Notes under the pieces: model-generated
Told to the model about the DNA's origin: nothing
Database searches by the model: none
What the model saw: the letters and a program-made list of their open reading frames with translations, nothing else
DNA from: Bradyrhizobium erythrophlei
Lineage (GTDB): Bacteria > Pseudomonadota > Alphaproteobacteria > Rhizobiales > Xanthobacteraceae
Length of the DNA: 64,000 bases
Direction of reading: 5' to 3'
Assembly: GCF_900129505.1 (NCBI RefSeq)
Contig: NZ_LT670818.1
Span: forward strand, 1,922,001-1,986,000
Translations under genes and position numbers: made by a program
Shown: in pieces, positions 38,419-48,203 of the stretch
How the letters are laid out: the number at the start of each line of letters is the position of its first letter
How positions within the stretch are numbered: position 1 is the stretch's first letter

Positions 38419-38548
38419 TTCCTCCGCGCCCGGACGGTCGCTTGCCGCAACGACGGTGCTGCTTGGCACGATCGGCTTTCTCTGCGGCTTTCTGCTGGCG
38501 CTGACACTGTCGGCTTACAGCCTTTACAGCTGCGTCCAGATATTGTGA
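38399..38548 (+). CDS. Small single-span membrane protein (49 aa)
   Basis: An ATG at 38399 with AAGGAA eight bases upstream opens a 49-residue frame: MTILNNNSSAPGRSLAATTV, then a membrane span (LLGTIGFLCGFLLALTLSAY) and a short tail ending CVQIL. The good ribosome site and clean hydrophobic segment favour a real gene, but there is no homology evidence available to me. Confidence 0.45.
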   Translation: MTILNNNSSAPGRSLAATTVLLGTIGFLCGFLLALTLSAYSLYSCVQIL

Positions 38549-38600
38549 GCGTGTCCGAACAACGTTTCCAGCCGGACCGAACCCGGCTGGGCGCCGCGAA

Positions 38601-39506
38601 TCACTTCTGGCATTTCGGGCACCAGAAGGTCGAGCGGCCGTTTTGGGTAAACCGCTTGACGATGCCGCTGCAGCCGGCGGTCTGGCATTTTTCCCCTTCG
38701 CGGTCGTAGACCTGGAACGAATGCTGGAAATAACCGAGTTCGCCGGAAGTCTGGCGATGATCCCGCAGCGACGAGCCGCCGGCCTTGATCGCCTGGTTCA
38801 GCACCGCGTGGATTGCCGTGACAAGCCGCTTCGCATGATCGGTGGGCTCACCCCCGGCTACGCCCTTGCGTTGTCCGGCTTTGGTCGCCAGCGTCGCGGC
38901 GAGCCGCCGCGGCGACAAATGCGCGCGAAACAGCGCCTCGCAGACATAGATGTTGCCGAGGCCTGCAACCACGCGCTGGTCGAGCAACGCCGCCTTCAGG
39001 CTGGTCTTCCTGTTGGCGCAGGAACGCGCCAGCATGGCGGCGTCGAATTCGTTGCCGAGCGGCTCGGGCCCGAGACCGCTCAATAGCGGCTCCTCGTCGA
39101 TCGCGTTGCGGGCGATGACCCTCATATAGCCGAAACGGCGCGGATCGTTGAAGACGACCGAAGCGCCCGATGACATGTGAAAGACCACATGGTCGTGTGC
39201 GCCATCCTTGGCCCGCGCGTGATGGAATTGGCCCGGCGCGCTGGCGTCATCGTCCTTGACGACGCGGAACGAGCCCGACATGCCCAGATGCATCAGGAGC
39301 ACGTCGCCCGAGGCAAGGTCGGCCAGAAGGTACTTGGCCCGGCGGCCGAGGCCGGTCACGGTCTGGCCCGCAAGCCGCGCCACAAAATCCCGCTGGAACG
39401 GAAAACGCAGATCTTTGCGCCTGACTTCCATTTTCACAATCCGAAACCCCTCCATGACCGGCTGCAGGCCGCGGCGGACGGTCTCGACTTCGGGTAATTC
39501 GGGCAT
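38601..39506 (-). CDS. mutM: Formamidopyrimidine-DNA glycosylase (Fpg/MutM)
   Basis: MutM excises oxidised purines such as 8-oxoguanine and nicks the strand. The N-terminal [13 protein letters not shown] carries the catalytic Pro and Glu; the void-filling [11 protein letters not shown] and [10 protein letters not shown] regions, the helix-two-turn-helix ([20 protein letters not shown]) and the C-terminal zinc finger (CQTAGC ... FWCPKC) are all intact. There is a short acidic insertion after SFRVVKDD. It is divergent from ubiE with a 92-base gap. Confidence 0.96.
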   Translation of the reverse strand: MPELPEVETVRRGLQPVMEGFRIVKMEVRRKDLRFPFQRDFVARLAGQTVTGLGRRAKYLLADLASGDVLLMHLGMSGSFRVVKDDDASAPGQFHHARAKDGAHDHVVFHMSSGASVVFNDPRRFGYMRVIARNAIDEEPLLSGLGPEPLGNEFDAAMLARSCANRKTSLKAALLDQRVVAGLGNIYVCEALFRAHLSPRRLAATLATKAGQRKGVAGGEPTDHAKRLVTAIHAVLNQAIKAGGSSLRDHRQTSGELGYFQHSFQVYDREGEKCQTAGCSGIVKRFTQNGRSTFWCPKCQK

Positions 39507-39598
39507 GGATCGGCGTTCACCTTGTGATACCGACGTGATAGCGACATTGCGGCGGCCGCGCTATGGTCCGGCCGCTATCAGTTTAAGGGCGTAAAGAC

Positions 39599-40360
39599 AT
39601 GGATCGGCCGGACCAAACCACGCATTTCGGCTTCAGGGACGTGCCCCTGGGCGAAAAGCAGACGCTGGTGAACGACGTCTTCCATAGCGTGGCGTCCCGC
39701 TACGACCTGATGAACGATCTGATGTCGATGGGCCTGCACCGGGTCTGGAAGGACATCATGATCAACGCGCTCAATCCGCCGCGCGCCGGTACACCGTTCG
39801 CGCTGCTCGACGTCGCCGGCGGTACCGGCGACGTCGCGTTCCGCGCCGCCAAGGCGTCGGGTTCGGGATTCCGCGCCACCGTCTGCGACATCAATTTCGA
39901 CATGCTCGATGTCGGCCGCCAGCGTGCGGCGGCACGCCATCTCGACGACCGCGTGTCATTTGTGGAAGGCAATGCCGAGGCGCTGGCTTTCCCCGACCGG
40001 CATTTCGACGGCTACACCATCGCATTCGGCATCCGCAATGTGCCGAGAATCGATCTCGCGCTTCGCGAGGCCTATCGCGTGCTCCGGCCGGGCGGCAGAT
40101 TCCTGTGCCTTGAATTTTCCTCCGTCGACGTACCCGGGCTGGACCGGATCTACGACCTGTTCTCGTTCAGGGTGATACCGCCGCTCGGCCGCGCCGTGAC
40201 CGGCGATGCCGAATCCTATCAATATCTTGTCGAATCCATCCGAAAATTTCCGAAGCCGAACGCGTTCGCGGAGATTATCCGCGGCGCCGGCTTCTCGCGC
40301 GTCAGCTGGCAAAGCCTCTCCGGGGGCATCGTGGCATTGCATTCGGGCTGGCGTTTGTGA
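39599..40360 (+). CDS. ubiE: Ubiquinone/menaquinone biosynthesis C-methyltransferase UbiE
   Basis: UbiE C-methylates 2-polyprenyl-6-methoxy-1,4-benzoquinol in ubiquinone synthesis. The 253-residue SAM methyltransferase has the UbiE signatures [17 protein letters not shown] and [21 protein letters not shown] and the SAM motif [12 protein letters not shown]. The TGA overlaps the ubiB GTG start (GTGA). The mutM/ubiE/ubiB/coaBC/dut arrangement is conserved in Rhizobiales and confirms the call. Confidence 0.95.
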   Translation: MDRPDQTTHFGFRDVPLGEKQTLVNDVFHSVASRYDLMNDLMSMGLHRVWKDIMINALNPPRAGTPFALLDVAGGTGDVAFRAAKASGSGFRATVCDINFDMLDVGRQRAAARHLDDRVSFVEGNAEALAFPDRHFDGYTIAFGIRNVPRIDLALREAYRVLRPGGRFLCLEFSSVDVPGLDRIYDLFSFRVIPPLGRAVTGDAESYQYLVESIRKFPKPNAFAEIIRGAGFSRVSWQSLSGGIVALHSGWRL

Positions 40361-41931
40361 TCTCCGCCCTGACCCACATCGCGCGGCTTGCCCGCGCCGG
40401 TTTCGTGTTCGCGCGCGAGGGCGTGTTCGGCGTGGTCGATCCGTCGCTGGTGCCGCCGCCCGGGCAATTGGCGCTGCGGCTGGCGCGGATCATCGAGCGT
40501 CCCGGCGCCAAATCCGGCCCCAGGCTGTCGCGCGCGCTGACCCGGCTCGGACCGGCCTATCTCAAACTCGGACAGTTCCTCGCCACCCGCCCCGACGTGG
40601 TCGGCGTCGTGATGGCGCGCGATCTGGAAGCGTTGCAGGACCGGCTGCCGCCGTTTTCCCAGAGTGAAGCCGAAGCCGTGATCGCACAATCGCTGGAACG
40701 CCCAGTGGCGCAGGCGTTCGTCAGGCTCGGCCCCGCGGTGGCCGCCGCCTCGATCGCGCAGGTGCATCGCGGCGAAACCGAACGGAACGGCGTGCGCAAA
40801 TCGGTGGCGGTGAAGGTGCTGCGACCCGACGTCGCCGCGCGCTTCCGCCGCGACCTCGGCGATTTCTTCTTTGTCGCGCACAGCGCCGAAACCTATTCGG
40901 CGGAGGCGCGGCGGCTGCGGCTGGTCGAAGTCATCAACACCATGTCCCGCTCGGTGGCGATGGAGATGGACTTGCGGCTGGAGGCCGCCGCGCTGTCGGA
41001 GATGGCGGAGAACACCCGCGACGATCCGGATTTCCGCGTGCCCACCGTCGACTGGGACCGCACTGCCCATAACGTGCTGACCATGGAGTGGATCGACGGC
41101 ATCGCGCTGAGCGATCACGCACGGCTCGGGGAATCGCAGGTCGATTTGCCCGACCTCGGCCGCAAGGTGATCCAGAGTTTTCTGCGCCATGCGTTGCGCG
41201 ACGGCTTCTTTCACGCCGACATGCATCCCGGCAACCTGTTCCTCGACGAGGCCGGCCGCCTGGTCGCGGTCGATTTCGGCATCATGGGCCGGCTTGGCAT
41301 CAAGGAGCGGCGCTTCCTCGCCGAAATTCTGCTGGGCTTCATCACCCGCGACTATCGCCGCGTCGCCGAAGTGCATTTCGAGGCCGGCTATGTGCCGGGC
41401 CATCACTCGGTGGAGAATTTCGCGCAAGCCATCCGCGCCATCGGCGAGCCGATCCACAATCGCACCGCCGAAGAAATCTCGATGGCCAAGCTGCTGACGC
41501 TGCTGCTCGAGGTCACCGGCCTGTTCGACATGCGCACCCGTCCCGAGCTGATCCTGCTGCAGAAGACCATGGTGGTGGTCGAAGGCGTGGCGCGCAGCTT
41601 CGATCCGAAACTCGACATCTGGAAGACCGCCGACCCCGTGGTGCGCGAATGGATCGAACGCAACCTCGGCCCGGTCGGGCGCATTCAGGGCGCGATGTCC
41701 GGCGCGGGCGAGCTCGGCCGCGTGCTTTCGGGCCTGCCGGCGATCACCGCGCGCTCGGTCGCCGTGCTCGAGCAGCTGGAAACCATGACCAGGGAGGGCC
41801 TGACGCTGTCGCCGGAGACGATCGCTGCGATGGGCCGGACTGAAGGCCGCAAGAGCCGCTGGCGCACGCTGGCGCTCTGGATCATCGCGGCGACCTTTAT
41901 CGCCATCCTGTTCGCGGTCCGGCAATTATGA
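40357..41931 (+). CDS. ubiB: Ubiquinone biosynthesis kinase-like protein UbiB
   Basis: A 524-residue ABC1/ADCK/UbiB atypical kinase required for aerobic ubiquinone synthesis. The KxGQ motif ([16 protein letters not shown]), the alanine-rich loop [11 protein letters not shown], the Lys of VKVLRPD and the catalytic [13 protein letters not shown] with [10 protein letters not shown] are all present. A C-terminal membrane segment ([20 protein letters not shown]) anchors it. GTG start at 40357 is coupled to ubiE. Confidence 0.95.
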   Translation: MISALTHIARLARAGFVFAREGVFGVVDPSLVPPPGQLALRLARIIERPGAKSGPRLSRALTRLGPAYLKLGQFLATRPDVVGVVMARDLEALQDRLPPFSQSEAEAVIAQSLERPVAQAFVRLGPAVAAASIAQVHRGETERNGVRKSVAVKVLRPDVAARFRRDLGDFFFVAHSAETYSAEARRLRLVEVINTMSRSVAMEMDLRLEAAALSEMAENTRDDPDFRVPTVDWDRTAHNVLTMEWIDGIALSDHARLGESQVDLPDLGRKVIQSFLRHALRDGFFHADMHPGNLFLDEAGRLVAVDFGIMGRLGIKERRFLAEILLGFITRDYRRVAEVHFEAGYVPGHHSVENFAQAIRAIGEPIHNRTAEEISMAKLLTLLLEVTGLFDMRTRPELILLQKTMVVVEGVARSFDPKLDIWKTADPVVREWIERNLGPVGRIQGAMSGAGELGRVLSGLPAITARSVAVLEQLETMTREGLTLSPETIAAMGRTEGRKSRWRTLALWIIAATFIAILFAVRQL

Positions 41932-41959
41932 TTGCAATGCATGCGACATATGATAGCAT
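41932..41959 (+). promoter_or_regulatory. Possible promoter of coaBC
   Basis: TTGCAA (41932-41937) and TAGCAT (41954-41959) are 16 bases apart and end within the palindrome at 41951-41967, so a bound repressor would block it. The -10 is only a 4/6 match to TATAAT. Confidence 0.4.
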
Positions 41960-41967
41960 TGCTATCA
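41951..41967. promoter_or_regulatory. Palindromic operator upstream of the RHH-CoaBC gene
   Basis: TGATAGCATTGCTATCA is a perfect 17-bp palindrome (arms TGATAGCA and TGCTATCA around one T), centred 28 bases before the coaBC ATG. The arm TGCTATCA is, as I recall, the half-site bound by the ribbon-helix-helix antitoxin FitA, and the protein encoded just downstream begins with a FitA-like domain. Autoregulation is therefore likely but untested. Confidence 0.6.
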
Positions 41968-41986
41968 AATCTTGCCGGGACTGCTC

Positions 41987-43429
41987 ATGGCCAGCCTGAC
42001 CGTCCGTAAACTCGATGAAGAAATAAAAGCCTATCTGCGGATGCGGTCGGCCCGCAACGGGCGCTCGGTGGAGGAGGAAGTACGGGTCATATTGCGGGAG
42101 ATGGTGCAGGGCGTCCCCTTCGAGTTCTCCGCAGCACCTCCTCCGCAGCCCGCTTCGCCGCCCGCGGACACCTCCTTCCGCTTGCCAGCACGTGCTGCCG
42201 TTGCCGGCAAGCAACCCCGTGTCACCCTGATCATCGGCGGCGGTATCGCGGCCTACAAGGCGCTGGACCTGATCCGGCGGCTCAAGGAGCGCAACATTCA
42301 GGTCCGCTGCGTGCTGACCAAGGCCTCGCAGCAATTCGTCACGCCGCTTTCGGCCTCGGCGCTGTCGAACGAGCGCGCCTACACCGATCTGTTCGACCCC
42401 GAGAGCGAGTTCGATGCCGGCCATATTCGGCTGGCGCGCGACTGCGATCTGATCGTGGTGGCGCCGGCGACCGCGGATTTGATGGCCAAGATCGCACATG
42501 GCCATGCCGACGACCTCGCCAGCGCCGTCCTGCTCGCGGCCGATGGCCCGATCCTGCTGGCACCGGCGATGAACCCGCTGATGTGGAACAATGCCGCCAC
42601 CCGCCGCAATGTCGCGCAACTGCAGCGCGACGGCGTCGCCCTGATCGGTCCCAATGCCGGCGAAATGGCCGAAGCCGGCGAGGCCGGCGTCGGCCGCATG
42701 GCGGAGCCGTTGGAGATCGCGACCACGGCCGAGCGCCTGCTGCGGCCGCCGCGGCCGCGCCCGCTTGCGGGAAAACGTGTCCTGATCACCGCAGGCCCCA
42801 CGCATGAGCCGATCGATCCCGTGCGCTACATAGCCAACCGCTCCTCCGGCAAACAGGGATTTGCGATTGCCGCGGCGGCGCATGCTGCCGGCGCCGATGT
42901 CACCCTCGTTTCCGGCCCGGTCGATCTCGGCGATCCCCCAGGTGTCACCGTGAAGCACGTCGAATCGGCGCGCGACATGCTGCGCCAGGTGGAAGCCGCC
43001 TTGCCGGCCGACATCGCGATCTTCGCCGCCGCCGTCGCCGACTGGCGCGTGGCCAATGAAGGCGAACAAAAGTTGAAGAAGACGGCCGCCGGCATGCCGC
43101 CGCTGCAGCTCGTCGAAAATCCGGACATCCTGGCGACGATTTCGAAGCTAAGGGACAAGCGGCCGCCGCTGGTGATCGGCTTCGCTGCCGAGACCGAACA
43201 TCTGATCGACAACGCCAAGGCCAAATTCGCCCGCAAGGGGTGCGACTGGATCGTCGCCAATGACGTTTCGCCGGCGACAGGCGTGATGGGCGGCGATCGC
43301 AACACCGTGCATCTTTTGACCCGCGACGGCGCGGACATCAAGGTCGACTCCTGGCCGGTCATGACCAAGGAAGAAGTCGCTACCGCCCTGGTGGCGCGCA
43401 TCGCCGCAACCGTCGGAAAAATCTCGTGA
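41987..43429 (+). CDS. coaBC: CoaBC with N-terminal FitA-like ribbon-helix-helix domain
   Basis: Coenzyme A biosynthesis: CoaC decarboxylates 4'-phosphopantothenoylcysteine and CoaB ligates cysteine to phosphopantothenate. Residues 1-40 ([20 protein letters not shown] ... [11 protein letters not shown]) form a FitA/VagC-type RHH antitoxin-like domain; a Pro/Ala-rich linker (45-75) precedes CoaC (flavin-binding [26 protein letters not shown]) and CoaB ([28 protein letters not shown]). The active-site Cys seen in E. coli CoaC (ACGDIGPGRM) aligns with [11 protein letters not shown] here. ATG 41987 is preferred to TTG 41972 because the RHH domain starts there. The stop overlaps dut. Confidence 0.9.
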   Translation: MASLTVRKLDEEIKAYLRMRSARNGRSVEEEVRVILREMVQGVPFEFSAAPPPQPASPPADTSFRLPARAAVAGKQPRVTLIIGGGIAAYKALDLIRRLKERNIQVRCVLTKASQQFVTPLSASALSNERAYTDLFDPESEFDAGHIRLARDCDLIVVAPATADLMAKIAHGHADDLASAVLLAADGPILLAPAMNPLMWNNAATRRNVAQLQRDGVALIGPNAGEMAEAGEAGVGRMAEPLEIATTAERLLRPPRPRPLAGKRVLITAGPTHEPIDPVRYIANRSSGKQGFAIAAAAHAAGADVTLVSGPVDLGDPPGVTVKHVESARDMLRQVEAALPADIAIFAAAVADWRVANEGEQKLKKTAAGMPPLQLVENPDILATISKLRDKRPPLVIGFAAETEHLIDNAKAKFARKGCDWIVANDVSPATGVMGGDRNTVHLLTRDGADIKVDSWPVMTKEEVATALVARIAATVGKIS

Positions 43430-43884
43430 GCTCCAACGTCACCATCGATATCAGGCAATTGCCGCATGCCGAGGGCCTGGCGCTGCCGGCCTATCAGAGC
43501 GCCCACGCCGCGGGCCTCGATCTAGTGGCCGCGGTTCCCGAAGGCGCGCCGATGATGCTGGCGCCCGGACAGTATGCGCTGGTGCCGACCGGGCTGACGA
43601 TCGCGCTCCCGCCGGGCTATGAGGCGCAGGTCCGTCCGCGCTCAGGCCTTGCCGCCAAGCACGGCGTTACCGTGCTGAATTCGCCGGGCACGATCGACGC
43701 CGACTACCGCGGCGAGATCGGCGTGCTCCTGATCAACCATGGCGCCGCGCCATTCACGATCCGTCGCGGCGAACGCATTGCGCAGATGGTAATCGCATCC
43801 GTGGTCCAGGCGGAACTGGTTCCCGTAATTTCACTGTCGGCGACCGATCGCGGCAGTGGCGGCTTCGGCTCGACTGGTCGCTAA
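43426..43884 (+). CDS. dut: Deoxyuridine triphosphatase
   Basis: A 152-residue trimeric dUTPase that hydrolyses dUTP to dUMP and pyrophosphate. Motifs I-V are visible: [34 protein letters not shown] with the catalytic Asp and the base-stacking Tyr, RGERIAQMV and the flexible C-terminal [11 protein letters not shown]. The GTG start overlaps the coaBC stop (GTGA), so the two are coupled, as is usual for coaBC-dut in this group. Confidence 0.96.
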   Translation: MSSNVTIDIRQLPHAEGLALPAYQSAHAAGLDLVAAVPEGAPMMLAPGQYALVPTGLTIALPPGYEAQVRPRSGLAAKHGVTVLNSPGTIDADYRGEIGVLLINHGAAPFTIRRGERIAQMVIASVVQAELVPVISLSATDRGSGGFGSTGR

Positions 43885-44070
43885 TTCGCCTCAAGAGCGG
43901 ATCGAATTTCATAAAAATCGCTCCGATCAAGTTTAATTCCGCATTTTTCTGCGCGGGGTTTCGCGTTCACGATCTGGACTCTTACCCGCCGACTCGCGAA
44001 GAGGATATTGTCTTTTGATTCGCGCGCGGCGGGGGTCGCCGGGCGTAAAGTTGTGCGGTTTGGGGCGAAT

Positions 44071-46590
44071 ATGTCGGGCGTGATCGGTACGATACGTCGG
44101 ACCTTGCTGTCGTGCACATCATTGGCACGTAACGGCCTGATCGCGCTTGCCGCCGCCGCATTCGGATCGAGCTCGCCGGCCTATGCCGGCGAAGTGCCGC
44201 TGCTGGATGCGGTCTCGCGCTATCTCGACCTCAATCGCCAGGAATTCGTGGTGCTGACCACCGCGCTGGCGCTGCTCGGTTTCTCCGTGATGTCGGCGAT
44301 CCTGCTGATGCGCACCCGCGTCCGCGCCGCGGGAAACGAGGCGCGGCTGCGCACCGGTATCGGCGAGTTGCAGGTCCAGGCCGACCGTTTACGGGCGCTG
44401 TTGTTCGCGGAGCCGCAGATCCTGATTTCGTGGGCGGCGGGCGACAATCGCCCCGAAATTGCCGGCGACACCTCATTGCTGATGCCGCAGGAAGCCCAGC
44501 AGCATCCGCCGCAGCGTCTTCTTGCCTTTGGAACTTGGCTGCCGCCGGAGCCGGCGCTGCAGATGGATCACGCGGTCGACGCGCTGCGCGAGGCCGGCGA
44601 AGGTTTTCTGCTCAATCTGTCGACCTCGAATGGACGTTCGATCGAGGCCATGGGCCGCGCCATCGGCGGCCAGGCCATTGTGCGGATTCGCGAACTCGGC
44701 GGCGTCCGCCGGGAACTGGCGGAATCGAACCTGCGCTACAAGACGCTTCTGGAGGAAACCGAGCTGTTGCGCGACTTCGCGGCGGCGATGCCGTGGCCGA
44801 TCTGGACCAAGAGCGCGCAAGGCCAGCTTCGCTATGCCAATATGGCCTACGCAAAGGCCACCGAGGCCGCCAGTGTCGCGGATGCGATCCATCGCAACCT
44901 CGAACTGCTCGAAAGCGACCAGCGCGACGACGTCAGCCGGGCACTGAACGACAATTCGGCCTTCACCGCCCGGCTGCCGATCGTGGTCGGCGGCGAGCGC
45001 CGCGTCTACGACGTGCATGCGGTTATGCTCAGCGCCGGCAGCGCCGGCATCGCCATCGACGCCAGCGAGGCCAGCAGCCTGCGCGCGGCGCTGGTGCGGA
45101 TGGCGGAGGCGCATCGCCGCACGCTCGACCAGCTGTCCTCGGGCGTGGCCGTATTCGACGGCCAGCGGCGGCTGGCCTTCTACAACGATTCCTATCGCCG
45201 GCTGTGGGACCTCGACCGCAGCTTTCTCGACGCCAATCCCGACGATTCCAGCGTGCTCGATCGCCTGCGCGCCGCGCGCAAAGTTCCCGAACAGCCGGAT
45301 TTCCGGGCCTGGAAGGCCAAGCTGCACGAGGCCTATCGGGCGGTCGAGCCGGCCAAGGACACCTGGTATCTCCCGGACGGCCGCGCGGTCAGCGTGGTCA
45401 CCACGCCGAACCCGGAAGGCGGCGTCACTTATCTGTTCGACGACGTCACCGAAAGCCTCGACCTCGCCCGGCGGTTCGACGGCCTGATCCGGGTCCAGCG
45501 CGAAACGCTCGACAATCTCGCCGAAGCGGTCGCGGTGTTCGGCAGCAACGGCCGGGCGCAATTGTTCAATCCGGCCTTCGCCAAAATGTGGAAGCTGTCG
45601 CCCGAGGCGATGCGCGAGCAGCCGCATATCGAGACGGTCGAGACCTGGTGCAAGCCGCTGTTCGACGACGCTGCCACCTGGCAGACCATTCGCGAGGCAA
45701 TTACGCGGATCGAGAACCGGGTCGAGGTGCCGCTGAAGCTGGAGCGCAAGGACGGCAGCGTGCTGGACTGCATGACCATGCCGCTGCCCGACGGCGCCAC
45801 CATGCTGACCTTCCAGGACATCACCGACACCGAGAACGTCGAGCGCGCGCTGCGCGAGCGCAACGAGGCGCTGGAGACAGCCGACCAGATGAAGGTCGAT
45901 TTCGTCCACCACGTGTCCTACGAACTGCGCTCGCCCTTGACCACCATCATCGGCTTCGCTCATTTCCTCAGCGACCCCGTCACCGGGCCGCTGATGCCGA
46001 AACAGGCCGAGTATCTCGGCTACATCACGACTTCCACCAATGCGCTGCTGGCGATCATCAACAACATCCTCGACCTCGCGACCATTGACGCCGGCGCGAT
46101 GTCGCTCAATCTCGGCTCGATCGACATCCGCAAGACCATCGAGGCCGCCGCCGAGGGCATCCAGGACCGGCTCGCGACCGACCGCATCCAGCTCAAGGTC
46201 GACGTCGACCCCAATATCGGCAGCTTCGTCGGCGACGAGCGTCGCGTGGTGCAGGTGCTGTACAATCTGTTGGCCAATGCGGTTGGATTCTCGCCGCAGG
46301 ACGCCACCATCGGCCTCAGCGCCATCCGGACCGAACACAATGTCGTCTTCACGGTGACCGATTCCGGTCCGGGTATTCCGGCAGACGTCAAGGACAAGGT
46401 GTTCGACTGGTTCGAAAGCCACTCCCACGGCTCGCGGCATCGCGGCGCGGGTCTTGGGCTGTCGCTGGTGCGCTCCTTTGTCGAACTGCACGGAGGCAAG
46501 GTGCGCGTGGATTCGGTCGTCGGCAGGGGCACGAGCGTGACCTGCGACTTCCCGATCGATCAGGCCGCGCACCGCAACGCCGCGGAATGA
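44071..46590 (+). CDS. divL: DivL-like PAS sensor pseudokinase with tyrosine H-box
   Basis: An 840-residue membrane-bound sensor: N-terminal signal/anchor (LARNGLIALAAAAFG), a membrane segment (FVVLTTALALLGFSVMSAIL), several PAS regions (about 230-590) and a HisKA/HATPase core. In the H-box the usual phosphorylated His is Tyr617 (HHVSYELRSPLTTI), the hallmark of Caulobacter DivL, which modulates the DivK-PleC-CckA cell-cycle pathway rather than acting as a normal kinase. N box (NLLANAVGFSP), DSGPGIP and GAGLGLSLVRSF are intact. ATG 44071 is used; TTG 44008 is also in frame. The stop overlaps tsaE (ATGA). Confidence 0.85.
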   Translation: MSGVIGTIRRTLLSCTSLARNGLIALAAAAFGSSSPAYAGEVPLLDAVSRYLDLNRQEFVVLTTALALLGFSVMSAILLMRTRVRAAGNEARLRTGIGELQVQADRLRALLFAEPQILISWAAGDNRPEIAGDTSLLMPQEAQQHPPQRLLAFGTWLPPEPALQMDHAVDALREAGEGFLLNLSTSNGRSIEAMGRAIGGQAIVRIRELGGVRRELAESNLRYKTLLEETELLRDFAAAMPWPIWTKSAQGQLRYANMAYAKATEAASVADAIHRNLELLESDQRDDVSRALNDNSAFTARLPIVVGGERRVYDVHAVMLSAGSAGIAIDASEASSLRAALVRMAEAHRRTLDQLSSGVAVFDGQRRLAFYNDSYRRLWDLDRSFLDANPDDSSVLDRLRAARKVPEQPDFRAWKAKLHEAYRAVEPAKDTWYLPDGRAVSVVTTPNPEGGVTYLFDDVTESLDLARRFDGLIRVQRETLDNLAEAVAVFGSNGRAQLFNPAFAKMWKLSPEAMREQPHIETVETWCKPLFDDAATWQTIREAITRIENRVEVPLKLERKDGSVLDCMTMPLPDGATMLTFQDITDTENVERALRERNEALETADQMKVDFVHHVSYELRSPLTTIIGFAHFLSDPVTGPLMPKQAEYLGYITTSTNALLAIINNILDLATIDAGAMSLNLGSIDIRKTIEAAAEGIQDRLATDRIQLKVDVDPNIGSFVGDERRVVQVLYNLLANAVGFSPQDATIGLSAIRTEHNVVFTVTDSGPGIPADVKDKVFDWFESHSHGSRHRGAGLGLSLVRSFVELHGGKVRVDSVVGRGTSVTCDFPIDQAAHRNAAE

Positions 46591-48110
46591 ACGCTCCCAC
46601 GACATTCTCGCTGGCGCTATCGAACGAGACCGCGACCGCGCATCTGATGGCCGATCTCGCGCTGCTGATCGGCCCCGGCGATGTCATTACGCTCTCGGGC
46701 GACCTCGGCACCGGCAAGACCGCGGCCGCGCGCGCGTTGATCCGCTATCTCGCCGACGACGACGCGCTGGAGGTGCCAAGCCCGACCTTCACGCTGGTGC
46801 AGGCTTACGAACTGCCGCCGTTTCCGCTGCTGCATGCGGATCTCTACCGCGTCAACGATGCTACTGAACTGGAAGAGATCGGACTGTCACCGTTGCCGGA
46901 AGGCACGGTGGCGCTGATCGAATGGCCGGAGCGCGCTCCTTCGGCGATGCCTGCCGATCGCATCGACATCGCGCTTAGCCATCGTCCGGCCCTGGGATCG
47001 ACCGCGCGCGCCGCCGAGATCACCGGTCACGGCAGGGCCGCGACCCAAGTCGCAAGGCTGCAGGCACTGCGGCAATTCCTCGACGGCGCAGGCTATGCCG
47101 AGGCCAGGCGCCAGCGCATGGCGGGTGACGCTTCAACGCGTTCCTATGCGCGGCTGGTCCGCGACGACGGCGCCGTCATCCTGATGAACTCGCCGCGTCG
47201 TCCCGACGGGCCGGCGAATTATGACGGCAAATCATATAGCGCCGCGGTGCACCTGGCCGAGGACGTCAAGCCGTTCGTCGCCATTGCCGGCGGTTTGCGC
47301 GAGCGCGGCTTGTCGGCGCCCGCGATCTATCACGCCGACCTCGATGCCGGATTCCTGATCACCGAGGATTTCGGCAGCGCAGGCTTTGTCGAAGGCGATC
47401 CGCCTGCGCCGATCGCCGAGCGCTATGAGGCCGCCACCGACATGCTGGCGGCGCTGCACCGCGAGACCTTGCCGGAAGTCCTGCCCCTGGCGCCGCAGAT
47501 CACCTACACCATTCCGACCTTCGACACCGATGCGCTGCTGGTCGAAGTCGGATTGATGCCGGAATGGTATCTGCCGGACCGCGGGGCCGAGCTGACCGAG
47601 GATTTGCGCGGCGAGTTCGTTTCGATGTGGCGCGAGCTGTTGAGCAAGCCTGCATCCGCAACCAAAACCTGGGTGCTGCGCGACTTCCATTCGCCCAACC
47701 TGATCTGGCTCGAGGACCGGCAGGACATCGCGAAGGTCGGCATCATCGACTTCCAGGACGCGGTGCTCGGCCCGGCGGCCTACGATCTGGTGTCGCTGTT
47801 GCAGGACGCGCGGATCGACGTGCCCGAACAGCTCGAGCTTGCGCTCTTGACGCGCTACATCATGGCGCGGCGGGCTTCGGCCGAAAGCTTCGATCCGGCC
47901 GGTTTCGCCGAGCTCTATGCGATCATGTCGGCGCAGCGCAACACGCGGCTGCTCGGCACTTTTGCGCGGCTCAACCGGCGCGACGGCAAGCCGCAATATC
48001 TGCGCCATCAGCCCCGGATCTGGACCTATCTCGGTCGTTCATTGGCCCACCCGGCGCTCGCCCACGCCAGGGAATGGTACGCCGCCAACGTCCCTCCTCC
48101 GGTACCGTAG
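46587..48110 (+). CDS. TsaE-AmgK fusion (t6A synthesis ATPase plus cell-wall sugar kinase)
   Basis: A 507-residue two-domain protein. Residues 1-150 are TsaE, the ATPase of the t6A37 tRNA-modification complex (Walker A GDLGTGKTAAARAL, then EVPSPTFTLVQAY and LYRVNDATELEEIGL). Residues 165-507 are an APH-type kinase with LRDFHSPNLIWL and GIIDFQDAVLGPAAYDL, like AmgK, the anomeric MurNAc/GlcNAc kinase of peptidoglycan recycling. A MurU-type gene follows one gene later, which supports AmgK. The two functions are unrelated; the fusion is common in alphaproteobacteria. Start overlaps divL. Confidence 0.87.
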   Translation: MNAPTTFSLALSNETATAHLMADLALLIGPGDVITLSGDLGTGKTAAARALIRYLADDDALEVPSPTFTLVQAYELPPFPLLHADLYRVNDATELEEIGLSPLPEGTVALIEWPERAPSAMPADRIDIALSHRPALGSTARAAEITGHGRAATQVARLQALRQFLDGAGYAEARRQRMAGDASTRSYARLVRDDGAVILMNSPRRPDGPANYDGKSYSAAVHLAEDVKPFVAIAGGLRERGLSAPAIYHADLDAGFLITEDFGSAGFVEGDPPAPIAERYEAATDMLAALHRETLPEVLPLAPQITYTIPTFDTDALLVEVGLMPEWYLPDRGAELTEDLRGEFVSMWRELLSKPASATKTWVLRDFHSPNLIWLEDRQDIAKVGIIDFQDAVLGPAAYDLVSLLQDARIDVPEQLELALLTRYIMARRASAESFDPAGFAELYAIMSAQRNTRLLGTFARLNRRDGKPQYLRHQPRIWTYLGRSLAHPALAHAREWYAANVPPPVP

Positions 48111-48203
48111 TTTACCCCTTATTAGCGAGCCAAGCTCTAATCTGCGCCAGCCTCTGCCGCCAAGCGCGGGGCGCGCGGCTGCTTTGAGGGCTGGAGCAAA
48201 TCA

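Noticed and set aside
37987..38469. 160-codon minus-strand frame near the HxlR gene
   Set aside because: No recognisable domain or ribosome site; it overlaps the candidate small membrane ORFs and reads like a shadow.
43885..44070. Terminator between dut and divL
   Set aside because: Similar sequences AGCGGATCGA and ATCGCTCCGATC are mirror-like rather than complementary, and no stem with a T-run could be formed.
44008..44070. TTG start for divL at 44008
   Set aside because: It would add 21 residues before the signal sequence with no ribosome site; ATG 44071 gives a normal membrane-protein start.
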